Positions 26,203-36,201 are shown, numbered from the stretch's first letter. The stretch is 64,000 bases of DNA from CAVTPU01 sp963736695 (GCA_963736695.1 CAVTPU010000004.1:434001-498000), one strand, 5' to 3'. A program made the numbers and translations. The notes: a model not told the origin generated them from the letters alone.

Positions 26203-28437
26203 TCACGCTAACACCACTGGCACGGGCGGCGCGCCACCGGTTCCCGTGTCGGATGTCACCACGTCGACGCTGGGTGAGGATCGCCTGATTCTGCGTGACG
26301 CGGAGGCGAGGGACGGCGCCAGAACAGGCGCGGCGCCCGGGTCCACCGCGAGCGTGCGGTCGTCCGCGTGAGCCAATGCCCGTACGGCGGAGAGTGTGAT
26401 CAACGGCACAACGGTCGCTGCGGCGGCGCCGGCGACGATGAGTCCCGAGCCGTTGACGGCGCCGCCGAGCACAGTGGCGATCACCAGCCCCACCCCGGTC
26501 GCGCGCACCGCCGGATAGAGGCCGAACAGGCGCAGCAGGCCTCCCCAGTGTTGGGACAGCAGATAGAAGACGATCGCCGCGGAGGCGACGGCCGGCACGG
26601 TCAGCGGGTTGGCGACGACCGCCATCACGTTGGCCGTGCCGGCGCGCTGGATCGCCAGTCCGGCCGTGCCGTCGCCGATCGCGGTGACGAACTGGCCGAG
26701 GCTGCCACGGTGGGCGGCCGGTCGCAGCGCGTCGACGGTCGCGAGAACCGCGGTCACACTCACGCCGGTGAGGACCGCGGCGGCGAGTCGGATGGGGGTC
26801 AGCCACCGGCCGGAGGCCATGACGGTGGCGACGCAGGCTCCGGCCGTCAACCCGATCGCCCCTGCGGCGTTCGACCCGAGATAGGGGCTGCCCACGATGA
26901 CGACGCCGACGCAGCCGGCGACGGCGACGGCCGCCGACCGCCACCGTCTGTCCAACGACTGCGCGAGGGTCGCCGACGTGAGCATCCACCCGGCGAGGAA
27001 CACGCCGAGACCGATCGCGCCGACGCCGACATAGCGCGTGCCGTCGGTGGCGAGGTAGCCGCCGACCCCGTTGAACTGGAGCCAGCCACCGCTGATCACA
27101 TCGACGACCACGATGACGGCGGCGATCGTGCCACCCGCGGCGGCCGTGCCGAGGGTGTGGGTGCGGGCCGGGCCGACGAGAGCGGCGGCGGTGATCGCGA
27201 TCAGCACGGTCACCCACGCTCCGGCGAAGGCGAGCCCCGGGTGAGCGGCGCGCCACCACGGTGCCAGGTCGGCCGCGAGCGCCGCCGGAACCGCGAGGGC
27301 GACGGCGGTCAGGACGCCCTCGGCGACTCTGCGCCAGCGCAGTGGCACGGGTCGCGGCCCTCGGGGGCCGCCGTCGCGGGCGCGGCGCAGCAGCGGGATG
27401 GCGGCGAGCAGCGCGAGAACCTCGGCGATGCCGACCGCCAGAAGGAAACGCCCGGAGATGTCGCGTTGGGCGCGGACTTGACCGTCGGAGTCGGCGAGGC
27501 TGGTGACGGTCGAGGCGGTGTCGCTGGCGCGGTCTTCGCTGCGGTGCAGGGTCTGGCCGGTCAGGTGTTTGCCGGGTCGGGGTTGGCCGAGTGCCGCCAG
27601 CGCGGTCGGGGCGATGTCGATGAGCTGCACATAACGCGACCGGTGGGTGGTGGGTGAGGTGAGCCAGCCGCCGGTGAACCCGGGCCCGTTGGCGATCGCG
27701 ACGTGCAGCCGGGACGGGCCGTCGGTGTCGGCGAGGCCGGCGATGATGACCAGGGACTGGTCCGGCCGGTGGGCGAGCATTCGGGCGGCGTCGGCGTCGG
27801 CTTTGGCGAGGGCGGTGGCGCGGGTGACCCCGGACCCGTGAACCACTCCAAGATCCACAATGGACAATGGGCAGAAGGCAAGCACCGCAGTCGGATCGGC
27901 CGGCAGTGACGCCAGATAGCGGTCGACCCGCCCGACCGGCCGGGCGGCGGCGATCGCCGCTCCGGAGCCGATCGCGGTCGTGCAGCCGACCGATTCGGCG
28001 AGGGCGCCGGGCTGTGCTCCCCAGGCGAGGCGGCGGTTGTGTTCCACGACCAGTGGCTGGGCCACGACGAATCCCCCGCCGGATGAGGCCTCGACCGACG
28101 CGGGTTCCCGCACGCATCCGTCGGCCGCACTCCCGAGGCCCCACTCGGCGGCGTTGCCCGCCCCGAGGGTCAGCCATCCGTCAGCCGGGCAGGTCAGTCG
28201 GGCCGCCGAGCGCACCGACAGGGCCGCCACGCTGGAGTGTCCGACCAACTCCCACAGGGCCGGCGTCGCCGAGGGCGAGAGGTCGTCCCAGCGCAGTCCG
28301 GGCACGCCCGCCACGACCACGTGGGAGACTCGGGGCGGGTTCGCCGCCACCGCCGGGTGACGAACGAACGACAGCGCGCTCACCAGCACGACCACCGCGA
28401 TGATGGCCAACGAGCGGCGGCGGGGAACCGCGTTCAT
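26203..28437 (-). CDS. Membrane protein with periplasmic alkaline-phosphatase-like domain and multiple TM helices
   Basis: 744 aa from an ATG that overlaps the glycosyltransferase stop. A signal-anchor (LAIIAVVVLVSALSFV) is followed by an extracellular domain of about 270 residues with HVVVAGVPGLRWDDL, DGWLTLGAG and YVQLIDIAPTALAALGQP, which resembles the alkaline-phosphatase/arylsulfatase fold. The second half, from about residue 315, has around ten membrane helices. The same gene lies beside the GT and MurJ-like genes in related Actinobacteria. It probably modifies or exports an envelope glycan or lipid; this is inferred from the fold and neighbours. Confidence 0.75.
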   Translation of the reverse strand: MNAVPRRRSLAIIAVVVLVSALSFVRHPAVAANPPRVSHVVVAGVPGLRWDDLSPSATPALWELVGHSSVAALSVRSAARLTCPADGWLTLGAGNAAEWGLGSAADGCVREPASVEASSGGGFVVAQPLVVEHNRRLAWGAQPGALAESVGCTTAIGSGAAIAAARPVGRVDRYLASLPADPTAVLAFCPLSIVDLGVVHGSGVTRATALAKADADAARMLAHRPDQSLVIIAGLADTDGPSRLHVAIANGPGFTGGWLTSPTTHRSRYVQLIDIAPTALAALGQPRPGKHLTGQTLHRSEDRASDTASTVTSLADSDGQVRAQRDISGRFLLAVGIAEVLALLAAIPLLRRARDGGPRGPRPVPLRWRRVAEGVLTAVALAVPAALAADLAPWWRAAHPGLAFAGAWVTVLIAITAAALVGPARTHTLGTAAAGGTIAAVIVVVDVISGGWLQFNGVGGYLATDGTRYVGVGAIGLGVFLAGWMLTSATLAQSLDRRWRSAAVAVAGCVGVVIVGSPYLGSNAAGAIGLTAGACVATVMASGRWLTPIRLAAAVLTGVSVTAVLATVDALRPAAHRGSLGQFVTAIGDGTAGLAIQRAGTANVMAVVANPLTVPAVASAAIVFYLLSQHWGGLLRLFGLYPAVRATGVGLVIATVLGGAVNGSGLIVAGAAAATVVPLITLSAVRALAHADDRTLAVDPGAAPVLAPSLASASRRIRRSSPSVDVVTSDTGTGGAPPVPVVLA

Positions 28438-29603
28438 CCGGCGTTCTCGGTGGCAGCGTCCGCCGAGCGGGGGACGGGGTCGACACTGACGGTCGCGGCG
28501 TCGATGAGCTCGGCGTAGAGACCGAGCACCTGGTCGGCGGTGTCGCTCGGGGTCGGCCATGTCGCGGCGCGGGCCAGTCCGGCGGCGGCGAGCCGGGCTC
28601 GCTCGTCGGGGTCGGCGAGAAGGCGGCGCACCGCTGTGTCGAGGGCGTCGACGTCGCCGGGCTCGAACGTGACGGCCGCGTCGCCGACCAACTCGGGCAG
28701 ACCTCCCACCGTGGTGCAGACCAGTGGCACGCCGGCGGCGAGCGCCTCCTGGGCGAAGAGTTGTCGCGCTTCCCACCCGCTGGTCACGACGGCGAGGTCT
28801 GCGGCGCCGAGCAGATCCGCGACGTCGTCGCGGTGCCCGAGAAATCGAATCGGGGCGCGGCGGCTGAGCACCGAGGCCGCGAGCTCGCGATAGTCCGGCC
28901 CGGTCCCAGCGATGATCACCAGAGGTGTCGGCCGAAGTTCCCGCCACCGCACGGCGGCGTCGATGAGGGTCGGATAGTCCTTCTGTGGGTGCAGTCGCCC
29001 CACCGAGATGATGAGGGGCCCGTCGGCGACGCCGAACTCCTGCCGCACCGCAGCGGCGGACCGGGTCGGGGTGGGCGTCAGCGGCGTCGCCACCGGCCCG
29101 AGGCGCACGTCGCGACCGCCGAGCGCTGACACTCGTTCGACCAGGTCGGTGGAGGCGGCGAGGGTGACGCGCGCGGCGCGGGCGACGAATCGCTCACCCA
29201 GGCGCAGCACCCGGGCGCGCATCCCGCGACCGAGCACGGTGTTGTGCCAGGTCACCACGAGCGGCACCGAGGCGGGGCGGGCGAGTGCGGCGACCAGACC
29301 GGCCCGTAGACCGTGCGCGTGCAGCACCGAGACCGGGTCGTCGCGCAGGGTGGCGCGCACGTCGGCGACGACTCGGGTGTCGCGAATCCCCGGACTCGCC
29401 GGGATCTCCACCGTCGTCACCCGCGCGCCGGCTGCGGCGAAGTCGAACTGGGCCGCAGCCGCGGCCGGACATAACACCCGTACGTCATAACCGGCGGCGT
29501 GGATCTCACCGATCAACGACCTCACGTGCACGCCGACGCCGCCGGTGGTCGAACCCAACAGCACAGCCACCCGCCGGGGCGGTGGGGTCTGGCCCGTGCT
29601 CAC
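28434..29603 (-). CDS. Glycosyltransferase, GT-B fold, family 4 type
   Basis: 389 aa from a GTG that overlaps the murJ-like stop (GTGA). The N-terminal half has STTGGVGVHVRSLIGEIHAA and VSVLHAHGLRAGLVAALA. The C-terminal donor half has ISVGRLHPQKDYPTLIDAA, GTGPDYREL and SGWEARQLFAQEALAAGVP, where the E-x7-E motif of retaining GT4 enzymes is visible. It is cytoplasmic and probably adds a sugar to a lipid-linked precursor that the MurJ-like neighbour flips. Donor and acceptor are unknown. Confidence 0.87.
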   Translation of the reverse strand: MSTGQTPPPRRVAVLLGSTTGGVGVHVRSLIGEIHAAGYDVRVLCPAAAAAQFDFAAAGARVTTVEIPASPGIRDTRVVADVRATLRDDPVSVLHAHGLRAGLVAALARPASVPLVVTWHNTVLGRGMRARVLRLGERFVARAARVTLAASTDLVERVSALGGRDVRLGPVATPLTPTPTRSAAAVRQEFGVADGPLIISVGRLHPQKDYPTLIDAAVRWRELRPTPLVIIAGTGPDYRELAASVLSRRAPIRFLGHRDDVADLLGAADLAVVTSGWEARQLFAQEALAAGVPLVCTTVGGLPELVGDAAVTFEPGDVDALDTAVRRLLADPDERARLAAAGLARAATWPTPSDTADQVLGLYAELIDAATVSVDPVPRSADAATENAG

Positions 29604-31300
29604 GTGCGTACCTCCTCGTCGGTGGGCGACCGGTCTGGCGGCGTCCGGTCCGTGGCAGGCTGCCCGTCCGGCCCTGCCACGCCACGGCGTCGGCGGGCCA
29701 TCCCCGCCACCACGTGGCGGAGATCGTCGCCGGCCGCGATCCAGGTGATCGCGCCGAAGACGGCGACCGCGACGACACCAGCGGCGACCCCGGAGACGGC
29801 CGCGCCGACGACGCCGGACGGCGACCAGGTTGCGGTGACCGTCGCGGTGAGCGCGCCGACACCGGCAGCGACGATGGCCGCGCCACCGCTCACCAGAAGG
29901 GTACGACCGCACCCGGCGGGCGCGCGGCCACCCCGCCACCGAGCCACGGCGGCGATGAGCACGGCGGCGAGCACGCTCATGCCGATCGAATTGCCGAGGG
30001 CCAACGCGACCACCCGATCGTCCGGTGTGGCCATGGCTGCGAGGCCGCCGGCTGCCAGGGCCGTGGCGGCCCAGCCGATGATCGCCGCAGCGGCCGCGCG
30101 CCGGGCCTCGCCTGCCGCGTTGAGTGCCCGTGTGATGAGCGCGAGCAGCGAATAACCCACGAGGCCGGGGGCGAAGGCCACGATCGCCGCAGTGAGTCGG
30201 TCGGGCGGCGGGTGGCCGGCGGTGAGAACGGAGAGTAACCGCCCGGCCGGTCCGGCCGTGGCGATCAGTCCGGCGGCGCCGAGGCCGGCCGCGACGAGCA
30301 CCAGCCGCACGGTGCGGGCCAGACGCTCGTCGAACCCGGTCTGGTCGCCAATGGCGGCGGCCCGGGCCAGCATGGGGAAGGTGGGGGTGCTCAGCGGAAC
30401 CGCGAGCACCGCCCATGGAAGCAGGAAGACGGTCTGCGCGAGGCTGAAGACGACGAACGTGCCGGCGACTCCCTCGTTGGCGAGGCGGATGAGATAGGCG
30501 GTCACAAGCTGCTGCACGGCGACGGTGAGCACCGCAGCGCCAGCGAGCGTGATCGCGGCACGGCGGAGCTCGCCGGCGAGGCGCAGCGTGGGGCGCAGCC
30601 GCAGCTTCAGCGCGAGCACCGGTGGCACGAGGCAGCCGGAGAGCACCGCCACCCCGACGGTGGTGCCGACCGACAGGATCGCCTCCCCCGCGGGGGTGAG
30701 GCCGGCGAGCGTGGTGCCGGCGCCGTCCACGGCCGCGAACAGTGCGTAGGCGCCGATCATCGTGAGACTCGACAACAAGGGCGCGAGCACCGGCCAGGTG
30801 AACCGATGGTGCGCGTGCAGAACGCCGGCGAGCACGATTCCGATGCCGTAGAGCGGCAATTGGATCGCGAAGACCCGCAACATGCGGGCCCCGGTGGCGA
30901 TCTCGGCCGGATCGGTGTGGGGTCCGGTGAGCAGGCTCATCACCGGCGTCGCGGCGAGGGCGAGCAGCCCGGCCAACGGCACGAGCACGAGCACCGCCCA
31001 GGTGAGCTGGGCCGAGGCGATGCTGGCGGTCGCACGCTCGTCGGCGTCGGCGATCGCGGCGGCGAGCAGTGGCACCACGACGACGGCGAGTGCCCCGCCG
31101 GCGACGATCTCAAAGATGATGTTGGGGATGGTGTTGGCGGTCAGATAGACCTCGCCGAGGTTGGTCGCGCCGACCGCGTGGGCGAAGACGAGGGTACGCG
31201 CGAAGCCGGCCACCCGCGCCACGATGGTGAGCAGCGCGATGACTGCCACGGCCGTGGCGATGCGGCGCCCCCGGGTGACGTCACGCCTCGCGGCCGTCAT
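29600..31300 (-). CDS. MurJ/MviN-family lipid flippase
   Basis: 566 aa with about 14 membrane helices. The N-terminus IALLTIVARVAGFARTLVFA and VYLTANTIPNIIFEIVAGGA match MurJ, the flippase for lipid-linked cell wall precursors. Most Actinobacteria have another, longer MurJ near the origin, so this one, set between a glycosyltransferase and a MraY/WecA-like protein, may carry a different lipid-linked glycan. The start is 1 bp after the stop of the preceding gene. Confidence 0.87.
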   Translation of the reverse strand: MTAARRDVTRGRRIATAVAVIALLTIVARVAGFARTLVFAHAVGATNLGEVYLTANTIPNIIFEIVAGGALAVVVVPLLAAAIADADERATASIASAQLTWAVLVLVPLAGLLALAATPVMSLLTGPHTDPAEIATGARMLRVFAIQLPLYGIGIVLAGVLHAHHRFTWPVLAPLLSSLTMIGAYALFAAVDGAGTTLAGLTPAGEAILSVGTTVGVAVLSGCLVPPVLALKLRLRPTLRLAGELRRAAITLAGAAVLTVAVQQLVTAYLIRLANEGVAGTFVVFSLAQTVFLLPWAVLAVPLSTPTFPMLARAAAIGDQTGFDERLARTVRLVLVAAGLGAAGLIATAGPAGRLLSVLTAGHPPPDRLTAAIVAFAPGLVGYSLLALITRALNAAGEARRAAAAAIIGWAATALAAGGLAAMATPDDRVVALALGNSIGMSVLAAVLIAAVARWRGGRAPAGCGRTLLVSGGAAIVAAGVGALTATVTATWSPSGVVGAAVSGVAAGVVAVAVFGAITWIAAGDDLRHVVAGMARRRRGVAGPDGQPATDRTPPDRSPTDEEVRT

Positions 31301-31301
31301 G

Positions 31302-32177
31302 TCACGCCTTGCGGCCGAGGTGGTCCAAGGCGCGCAGCACCGGGGTCCGCTCGATGACCGCCGTGAAGCTCACCCGTTCGCTCGCGGCGGTGAGCGCGCC
31401 GAGCCCGGCGAGAAGCACCGCCCGTCCCCACCGGCCGGTGCGCCGGGCCGCCAGCACGCCCAACAGTGCGCCGAGGGCGTTGGCACCGCCGTCGCCGAGC
31501 ATCACCTCTTCGCCGAGGTCCGCGGGCAGCAGTGCGGAGGCGGCGCCAACGAGGCCGGCGGCGGCTGGCCCGGTCTGCCCGGTGGTGAGCGGTGCGGCGA
31601 CTGCGATGCCGGCCTTGAGCGCTCGACCGGGGCGCAGGTCGAGCAGATTCACCAGGTTGGCGGTGCCCGCGATGACGCCGGCGGCAAGGCCGACATCGAT
31701 CATCCGCCCCGCACGCCCTCGAGGCGCACGCCCCGGCGGCGTGCGGACTGGCAGTGCGCTCGCGGCTGCGAGCCCGACGACCCCGATGCCGACGATCTTC
31801 ACAAGTCCGGTGGTGACCCGCCCCTCGCGCAATGCACCGAGGTGACCGGCGAAGCCCTTGATGCGCTTCTCGTCGGGCCGCGCGCCGGCCACGTCGTCAT
31901 AGAGCCCGATCGCGCCCGCCCCGACCCCTGCGACGAGGCACGCGCCGGCGAGGCCGGGTTCGCGGGCGACCATAGCGCCGGCACCGGCCGCCGAGCTCGC
32001 GGCGAGGGCCAACGCGGGTCCGGCGGCCAGGCTCACCGTGCCGCCGCGGTGGTTGACCCGCTCCAACCTCGACGCCTGGCCTGACGATCTGATCGCGGCG
32101 AGGGCGCTGTGGGCGAGCGCCGCGCCCACTCCCATGAACGCGGTCCGGACGAATGTTCCGGTGGCGCGGCCTGTCAT
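31302..32177 (-). CDS. MraY/WecA-type polyprenyl-phosphate sugar transferase homolog
   Basis: 291 aa from ATG 32177 with GGGAGGGTGG in front. Membrane helices alternate with the motifs GLYDDVAG, NLVNLLDLRPGRALK and GDGGANALGALLG, the counterparts of the DDxxD, NxxNxxDG and GDxG loops of the MraY/WecA family. It is shorter than MraY (about 360 aa), and the aspartate motif is reduced to DD, so activity is uncertain. It would start a lipid-linked saccharide that GT and MurJ-like neighbours extend and flip. In the same operon as steA-steB. Confidence 0.75.
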   Translation of the reverse strand: MTGRATGTFVRTAFMGVGAALAHSALAAIRSSGQASRLERVNHRGGTVSLAAGPALALAASSAAGAGAMVAREPGLAGACLVAGVGAGAIGLYDDVAGARPDEKRIKGFAGHLGALREGRVTTGLVKIVGIGVVGLAAASALPVRTPPGRAPRGRAGRMIDVGLAAGVIAGTANLVNLLDLRPGRALKAGIAVAAPLTTGQTGPAAAGLVGAASALLPADLGEEVMLGDGGANALGALLGVLAARRTGRWGRAVLLAGLGALTAASERVSFTAVIERTPVLRALDHLGRKA

Positions 32178-32278
32178 CGATTCCACCCTCCCCATGATGG
32201 TCGTGGTCGCGTGAACGCGCCTGCCCGACGGAGGCTGGTTCCGACTCGACGCCGGCGCACCGGCGGGTCGGTCCGACG

Positions 32279-33202
32279 CTATTGCGACACCTTCGGCAGC
32301 AGCGTAGTCCCCGATCCGATGCCGTAGTGACCGACCTTGCCTGAGATGCGGTCGGCGACCGCCCACGCGGCGACGAGGCGACCCTGCGGAGTGGCAACAT
32401 TGTCCACTGTGGAGACTCGACTGGAGAGGGTCGGTTCGCCGCGCACCGCGGTCACCACGTTGCCGTTTCCGGCGTCGGAGTCGGATGCGACGAGGACCCG
32501 CCCCGCTTTGGTGAGCTGAGTGACGAACGTGACCGCCGCGGCGTTCTTGCGGGCTGCGTCCTTGTCGGTCAACGGCGGGCCCGAGATGACGACAACGGCG
32601 TCGGCTGGGCCGGTCACCTTCTGCGTCTGCTCCAGATATCCCTGGCTGTCATAGGCCGCGAGCACACTGCGCAGATCGGCCTCGCTCGGCGCCGGAATCC
32701 GGTTCAGCAGCACCGCGGCGAGCAACGCCGACGACGACTCCACACCGACGCTGTTCGTCGGCAGTCCTCCCGTGACGCTTGCGGGAAGGGCGGTGTGAGC
32801 CAGGTCAAGCAGCTCATCGTTGCGTGCCGGATCGAGGAAAGAGTCGCTCACCGCCACCGTTCCGGTGATCTTGGCCCCGGCCGTGACCAACATCTTCGTC
32901 ACCGCTTCGACATAGTCGCCGCCCGTCGGCAGTGACACGACGAGAACCTTGGTGTTGGTCAGCCGCCCCGCGAGAACGACCGGCGCGATCTGCTCGGCGA
33001 ACCGTTCACGGCTGTTGACGTCGGCGGTGAGGTGGTCGACTCGGTCGCGCAGCTCCTGGTTTTGCTGGCCGAGCGAGGTGACTTGCTCCTTCAACGAGTC
33101 GGCGACCGGACCATTGAGCGCCGCGGTGCCGACCACCAGACCGATCGCGAGAGCGAAGAAGACCGCGGTGAGTGAGACGACGTGGTACCGAAAATTGATC
33201 AC
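32279..33202 (-). CDS. steB: SteB/MctB-family envelope protein
   Basis: 307 aa from a GTG overlapping the steA stop (GTGA). One N-terminal membrane helix (VVSLTAVFFALAIGLVVGTA) precedes a coiled coil (QEQ-rich, LGQQNQELRDRVDHL) and a large extracytoplasmic domain. The family was named copper transport protein MctB in M. tuberculosis. In Corynebacterium its relative SteB pairs with SteA to bridge membrane and cell wall and control septal peptidoglycan hydrolysis. The direct steA-steB pairing favours the division role. One helix is unlikely to form a channel. Confidence 0.86.
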   Translation of the reverse strand: MINFRYHVVSLTAVFFALAIGLVVGTAALNGPVADSLKEQVTSLGQQNQELRDRVDHLTADVNSRERFAEQIAPVVLAGRLTNTKVLVVSLPTGGDYVEAVTKMLVTAGAKITGTVAVSDSFLDPARNDELLDLAHTALPASVTGGLPTNSVGVESSSALLAAVLLNRIPAPSEADLRSVLAAYDSQGYLEQTQKVTGPADAVVVISGPPLTDKDAARKNAAAVTFVTQLTKAGRVLVASDSDAGNGNVVTAVRGEPTLSSRVSTVDNVATPQGRLVAAWAVADRISGKVGHYGIGSGTTLLPKVSQ

Positions 33203-34380
33203 GAGAAGAGCCTCTGGATCTGAAACATCAGGTTGTCCCACGACTCGGCGAGCACGCCCACATAAGCCTTGCCGACCGTGGAGACCGCGATCGCGGCGGC
33301 CATCGCGGCCAGCGCGGAGGCGATCAACCCGACGAACGCCGATGTGGAGGTGTTCTGGCGGTAGAGTCGACTCACGCCTTTGGCGTCGACCAACTTACCA
33401 CCGACCTTGAGCCGGGTGAGAAAGGTCGATGCCATGCCCCCACGACCCTTGTCGAGGAACTCGACGAGGGTCGCGTGGGTGCCGACCGCGACAATGAGAG
33501 TCGCCCCCTTCTCGTCGGCGAGCAGCATCGCGATGTCCTCGCTCGTCGCCGCCGCGGGAAACGTGATCGCGGGCAGGTCGAGTTGGCGCATCCGGTCGAG
33601 ACCGGGCGCACGTCCGTCCGGATAGGCGTGCACGATGATCTCCGCGCCGCACCGCAGCACGTCGTCGGAGACGGAGTCCATGTCGCCGACGATGATGTCG
33701 GGGGTGTAGCCCGCCTCGACCAGCGCGTCCGCGCCGCCGTCGACGCCGATGAGAACCGGCTTGAACTCGCGGATGTAGGGCCGCAGCACGTCAAGGTCCG
33801 CCTGGTAGTCATAGCCACGCACGACGATGAGGCAGTGCCGCCGGGCGATCGGGGTGACGACATCAGGCACACCGACACCGTCGAGGAGCAGCTCACGTTC
33901 CTGCTTGAGATATTCCATCGTGTTGGCGGCGAAAGCCTCCAACTGCACGGACAGCCCCTCGCGTGCGTCGACCATGGCCTTGGCGACGCTCTGCGCGTCG
34001 TGGCGCACCCCGTGGGCGATCGCGGCCCCGTCGACCAGCACTGTGTTTCCGTCGACGGTGACGAGGTCTCCCTCGCGCACGAGATGGAAGATGTCGGCGC
34101 CGAGGTCGTCGATGAGTGGAACACCCGCCGCGATCAGCACCTCGGGTCCGAGGTTGGGATATCGGCCGGAGATCGATGGTCGCGCGTTGAGCACTGCGCC
34201 GACGCCGACCGCGACGAGCGAATCGGCCGCGACCCTGTCGAGGTCGATGTGGTCGATCAGGGCGATGTCACCGGGGCGCAACCGACCGACCAGGCGTTTG
34301 GTTCGCCGGTCGAGCCGCACCGTGCCGGCGGTCGTTCCAGGCTCCACGACCCGGGAACGCCGAAGTGTCAGTAGTCGCAT
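33199..34380 (-). CDS. steA: SteA-family protein (thiamin pyrophosphokinase-like fold)
   Basis: 393 aa from the ATG at 34380; an in-frame GTG 18 bases upstream is an alternative. It has RTKRLVGRLRPGDIALIDH and DLDRVAADSLV near the N-terminus and GVDGGADALVEAGYTPDIIV and GDMDSVSDD in the centre, resembling the nucleotide site of thiamin pyrophosphokinase. One membrane helix follows near residue 345. SteA with SteB controls daughter cell separation in Corynebacterium. It overlaps steB by 4 bp and lies just after recN, the conserved actinobacterial order. Confidence 0.88.
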   Translation of the reverse strand: MRLLTLRRSRVVEPGTTAGTVRLDRRTKRLVGRLRPGDIALIDHIDLDRVAADSLVAVGVGAVLNARPSISGRYPNLGPEVLIAAGVPLIDDLGADIFHLVREGDLVTVDGNTVLVDGAAIAHGVRHDAQSVAKAMVDAREGLSVQLEAFAANTMEYLKQERELLLDGVGVPDVVTPIARRHCLIVVRGYDYQADLDVLRPYIREFKPVLIGVDGGADALVEAGYTPDIIVGDMDSVSDDVLRCGAEIIVHAYPDGRAPGLDRMRQLDLPAITFPAAATSEDIAMLLADEKGATLIVAVGTHATLVEFLDKGRGGMASTFLTRLKVGGKLVDAKGVSRLYRQNTSTSAFVGLIASALAAMAAAIAVSTVGKAYVGVLAESWDNLMFQIQRLFS

Positions 34381-34428
34381 CGGGGACCATCTTGACACTT
34401 CACCGTGGCTCGATGTGCCGCGACATGC

Positions 34429-36201
34429 TCACAAAATGCCGGCCTTGTCATGATGCGCGACGGTCAACAACTCCTCGGCGTGGGCGATGCCGAGGTCGGA
34501 ATCGGGCAAACCGGCAAGCATGCGGGCAAGTTCGCGAGCCCGGTTGGTCTCCTCAACCACTCGCACCCCACTGACCGTCACCGAACCGTCTGTGTCTTTC
34601 GCCACCACCAGGTGGCGATCGGCGAACGCCGCGACCTGGGGCAGGTGGGTCACGGCGAGCACTTGGTGAGTGTGCGCGAGCCGCGCGAGCCGACGCCCGA
34701 TCTCAACCGCGGCGGCGCCACCGACCCCGGAGTCGACCTCGTCGAAGACGAGTGTCGGGGGGCCTCCCGACCCGGCGAAGACCACCTCGATGGCGAGCAT
34801 CACTCGGGACAGTTCGCCGCCGGAGGCACCCTTCTGCAGCGGCAGTGGCGGGGCGCCCGGATGTGAACGCAGACGGATCTCCACATCGTCGGCGCCGTCC
34901 GGCCCGACTCCCGTCTCGGCCCCGTCGATCACCACGCTCGTTCCGGCCGACCCCACCGGCCGCGGCACCACCGCGACCTCGATGCGGGCGTGTGGCATCG
35001 CCAGCCCGGCGAGCTCCTCGGTGACCTCGCGGGCGAAGTGCGACGCGACCTCCCGCCGGGACGCGCTCAACTCGACCGCGAGCCGGATCACCTCGATCTC
35101 CAGCGATTGCCGGCGTTCCTCCAACTCGGCGAGCACCTCGTCGGAGGTGTCCAACTCAGTGAGCCGGGTGCGGGCGTGCTCGGCCCAGGCTAGAACACCA
35201 TCGATATCGTCAGCGTATTTGCGGGTCAGGCCACGAAGCGCCGCCCGCCGTTCGTGCACGGTCGCGAGCCGGTCGGGGTCCGCGCCGAGCGAATCGAGAT
35301 AGGCACCCAACTCGACGCAGATGTCGGCGGCCAACGTCGACGCCTCGCTGACCCGCGCCGCGAGCTCGTCGAGGACACGGTCCAAGCCGGCCTGCGCGTG
35401 CAACGAACGCCGGGCCGAACCCAGCAGATTGGCTGCGCCCGACGAGTCGTCGCCATCACGGCCATCACCGAGAGCGGAATAGGCGGCCTGCGCGGCGGCG
35501 CGGAGGCCCTCGACGTGCTCGAGTCGCTGCGCCTCCTCGCGCAGCACCTCGTCCTCCCCCGGCTGCGGATCGACCCGGGTTATCTCGTCCAACCCCAGGT
35601 GCAGCAGATCGGCCTCCTGGCTGCGCTCACGCGCGTGCCGGCGCCGCTGCGCGAGATCGGCGTTGATCGCGCACCACTCGTCATAGACCGCGCGGAACCC
35701 GACGAGACGAGCCTCATGGTCGACGCCGGCATAGCGGTCGAGTGCTCCGCGTTGCTCGGCCGGTCGCAGCAGGCGGAGCTGGTCGGATTGACCATGCACA
35801 GCGAGCACCTGCTCGCCGAGCTCGGCGAGCATGGCCACCGGCACGGTGCGCCCACCGACATGTGCGCGAGAACGCCCTTCGCCGCTGACCAGACGGGTCA
35901 ACAACAGACCCTCGTCGCTCCACTCGGCGCCCGCCTGCTCGACCCGATCGCGCACCGCGGCGGCGAGGGGGCCGGTCAGATGCAGGAAGCCCTCGACGAC
36001 CGCGCGGCTCTGCTCCGTGCCATCGGGTTCGACACGGACCTTCGCTGCGTCGGCGCGGCCACCGAAGAGCAGGCCGAGACCGGCCACCACCATCGTCTTG
36101 CCGGCGCCCGTCTCGCCGGTGATGACGGTAAATCCGGGACCGAGTGGCAGGGTGGCGTCGCGAATCACGCCTAATCCGCAGATGCGAAGCTCTTCCAGCA
36201 C
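34429..36201 (-). CDS. recN: DNA repair protein RecN
   Basis: SMC-like ATPase for double-strand break repair, 590 aa. Walker A is TVITGETGAGKTMVV at residue about 30; a coiled coil with an interrupted zipper fills the middle; the C-terminus has the signature GGELSRVMLAIE and Walker B LVFDEVDSGVGGAAA. I chose GTG 36201 (LEELRICGLGVI) by family alignment; a GTG 9 bases upstream is equally possible, and neither has a clear ribosome binding site. The 254 bp between recN and the nadK stop hold no gene. Confidence 0.95.
   Translation of the reverse strand: MLEELRICGLGVIRDATLPLGPGFTVITGETGAGKTMVVAGLGLLFGGRADAAKVRVEPDGTEQSRAVVEGFLHLTGPLAAAVRDRVEQAGAEWSDEGLLLTRLVSGEGRSRAHVGGRTVPVAMLAELGEQVLAVHGQSDQLRLLRPAEQRGALDRYAGVDHEARLVGFRAVYDEWCAINADLAQRRRHARERSQEADLLHLGLDEITRVDPQPGEDEVLREEAQRLEHVEGLRAAAQAAYSALGDGRDGDDSSGAANLLGSARRSLHAQAGLDRVLDELAARVSEASTLAADICVELGAYLDSLGADPDRLATVHERRAALRGLTRKYADDIDGVLAWAEHARTRLTELDTSDEVLAELEERRQSLEIEVIRLAVELSASRREVASHFAREVTEELAGLAMPHARIEVAVVPRPVGSAGTSVVIDGAETGVGPDGADDVEIRLRSHPGAPPLPLQKGASGGELSRVMLAIEVVFAGSGGPPTLVFDEVDSGVGGAAAVEIGRRLARLAHTHQVLAVTHLPQVAAFADRHLVVAKDTDGSVTVSGVRVVEETNRARELARMLAGLPDSDLGIAHAEELLTVAHHDKAGIL

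Noticed and set aside
26156..28177. A 673-codon minus-strand Arg-rich frame
   Set aside because: It is a shifted shadow of the 744-aa membrane protein, with abnormal Arg content and no start signal. Similar long antisense frames over der, pyrG and the TPR gene were dropped for the same reason.
32279..33202. Naming this gene a copper transporter
   Set aside because: One membrane helix and a coiled coil do not make a channel, and the direct steA neighbour favours the SteB role.
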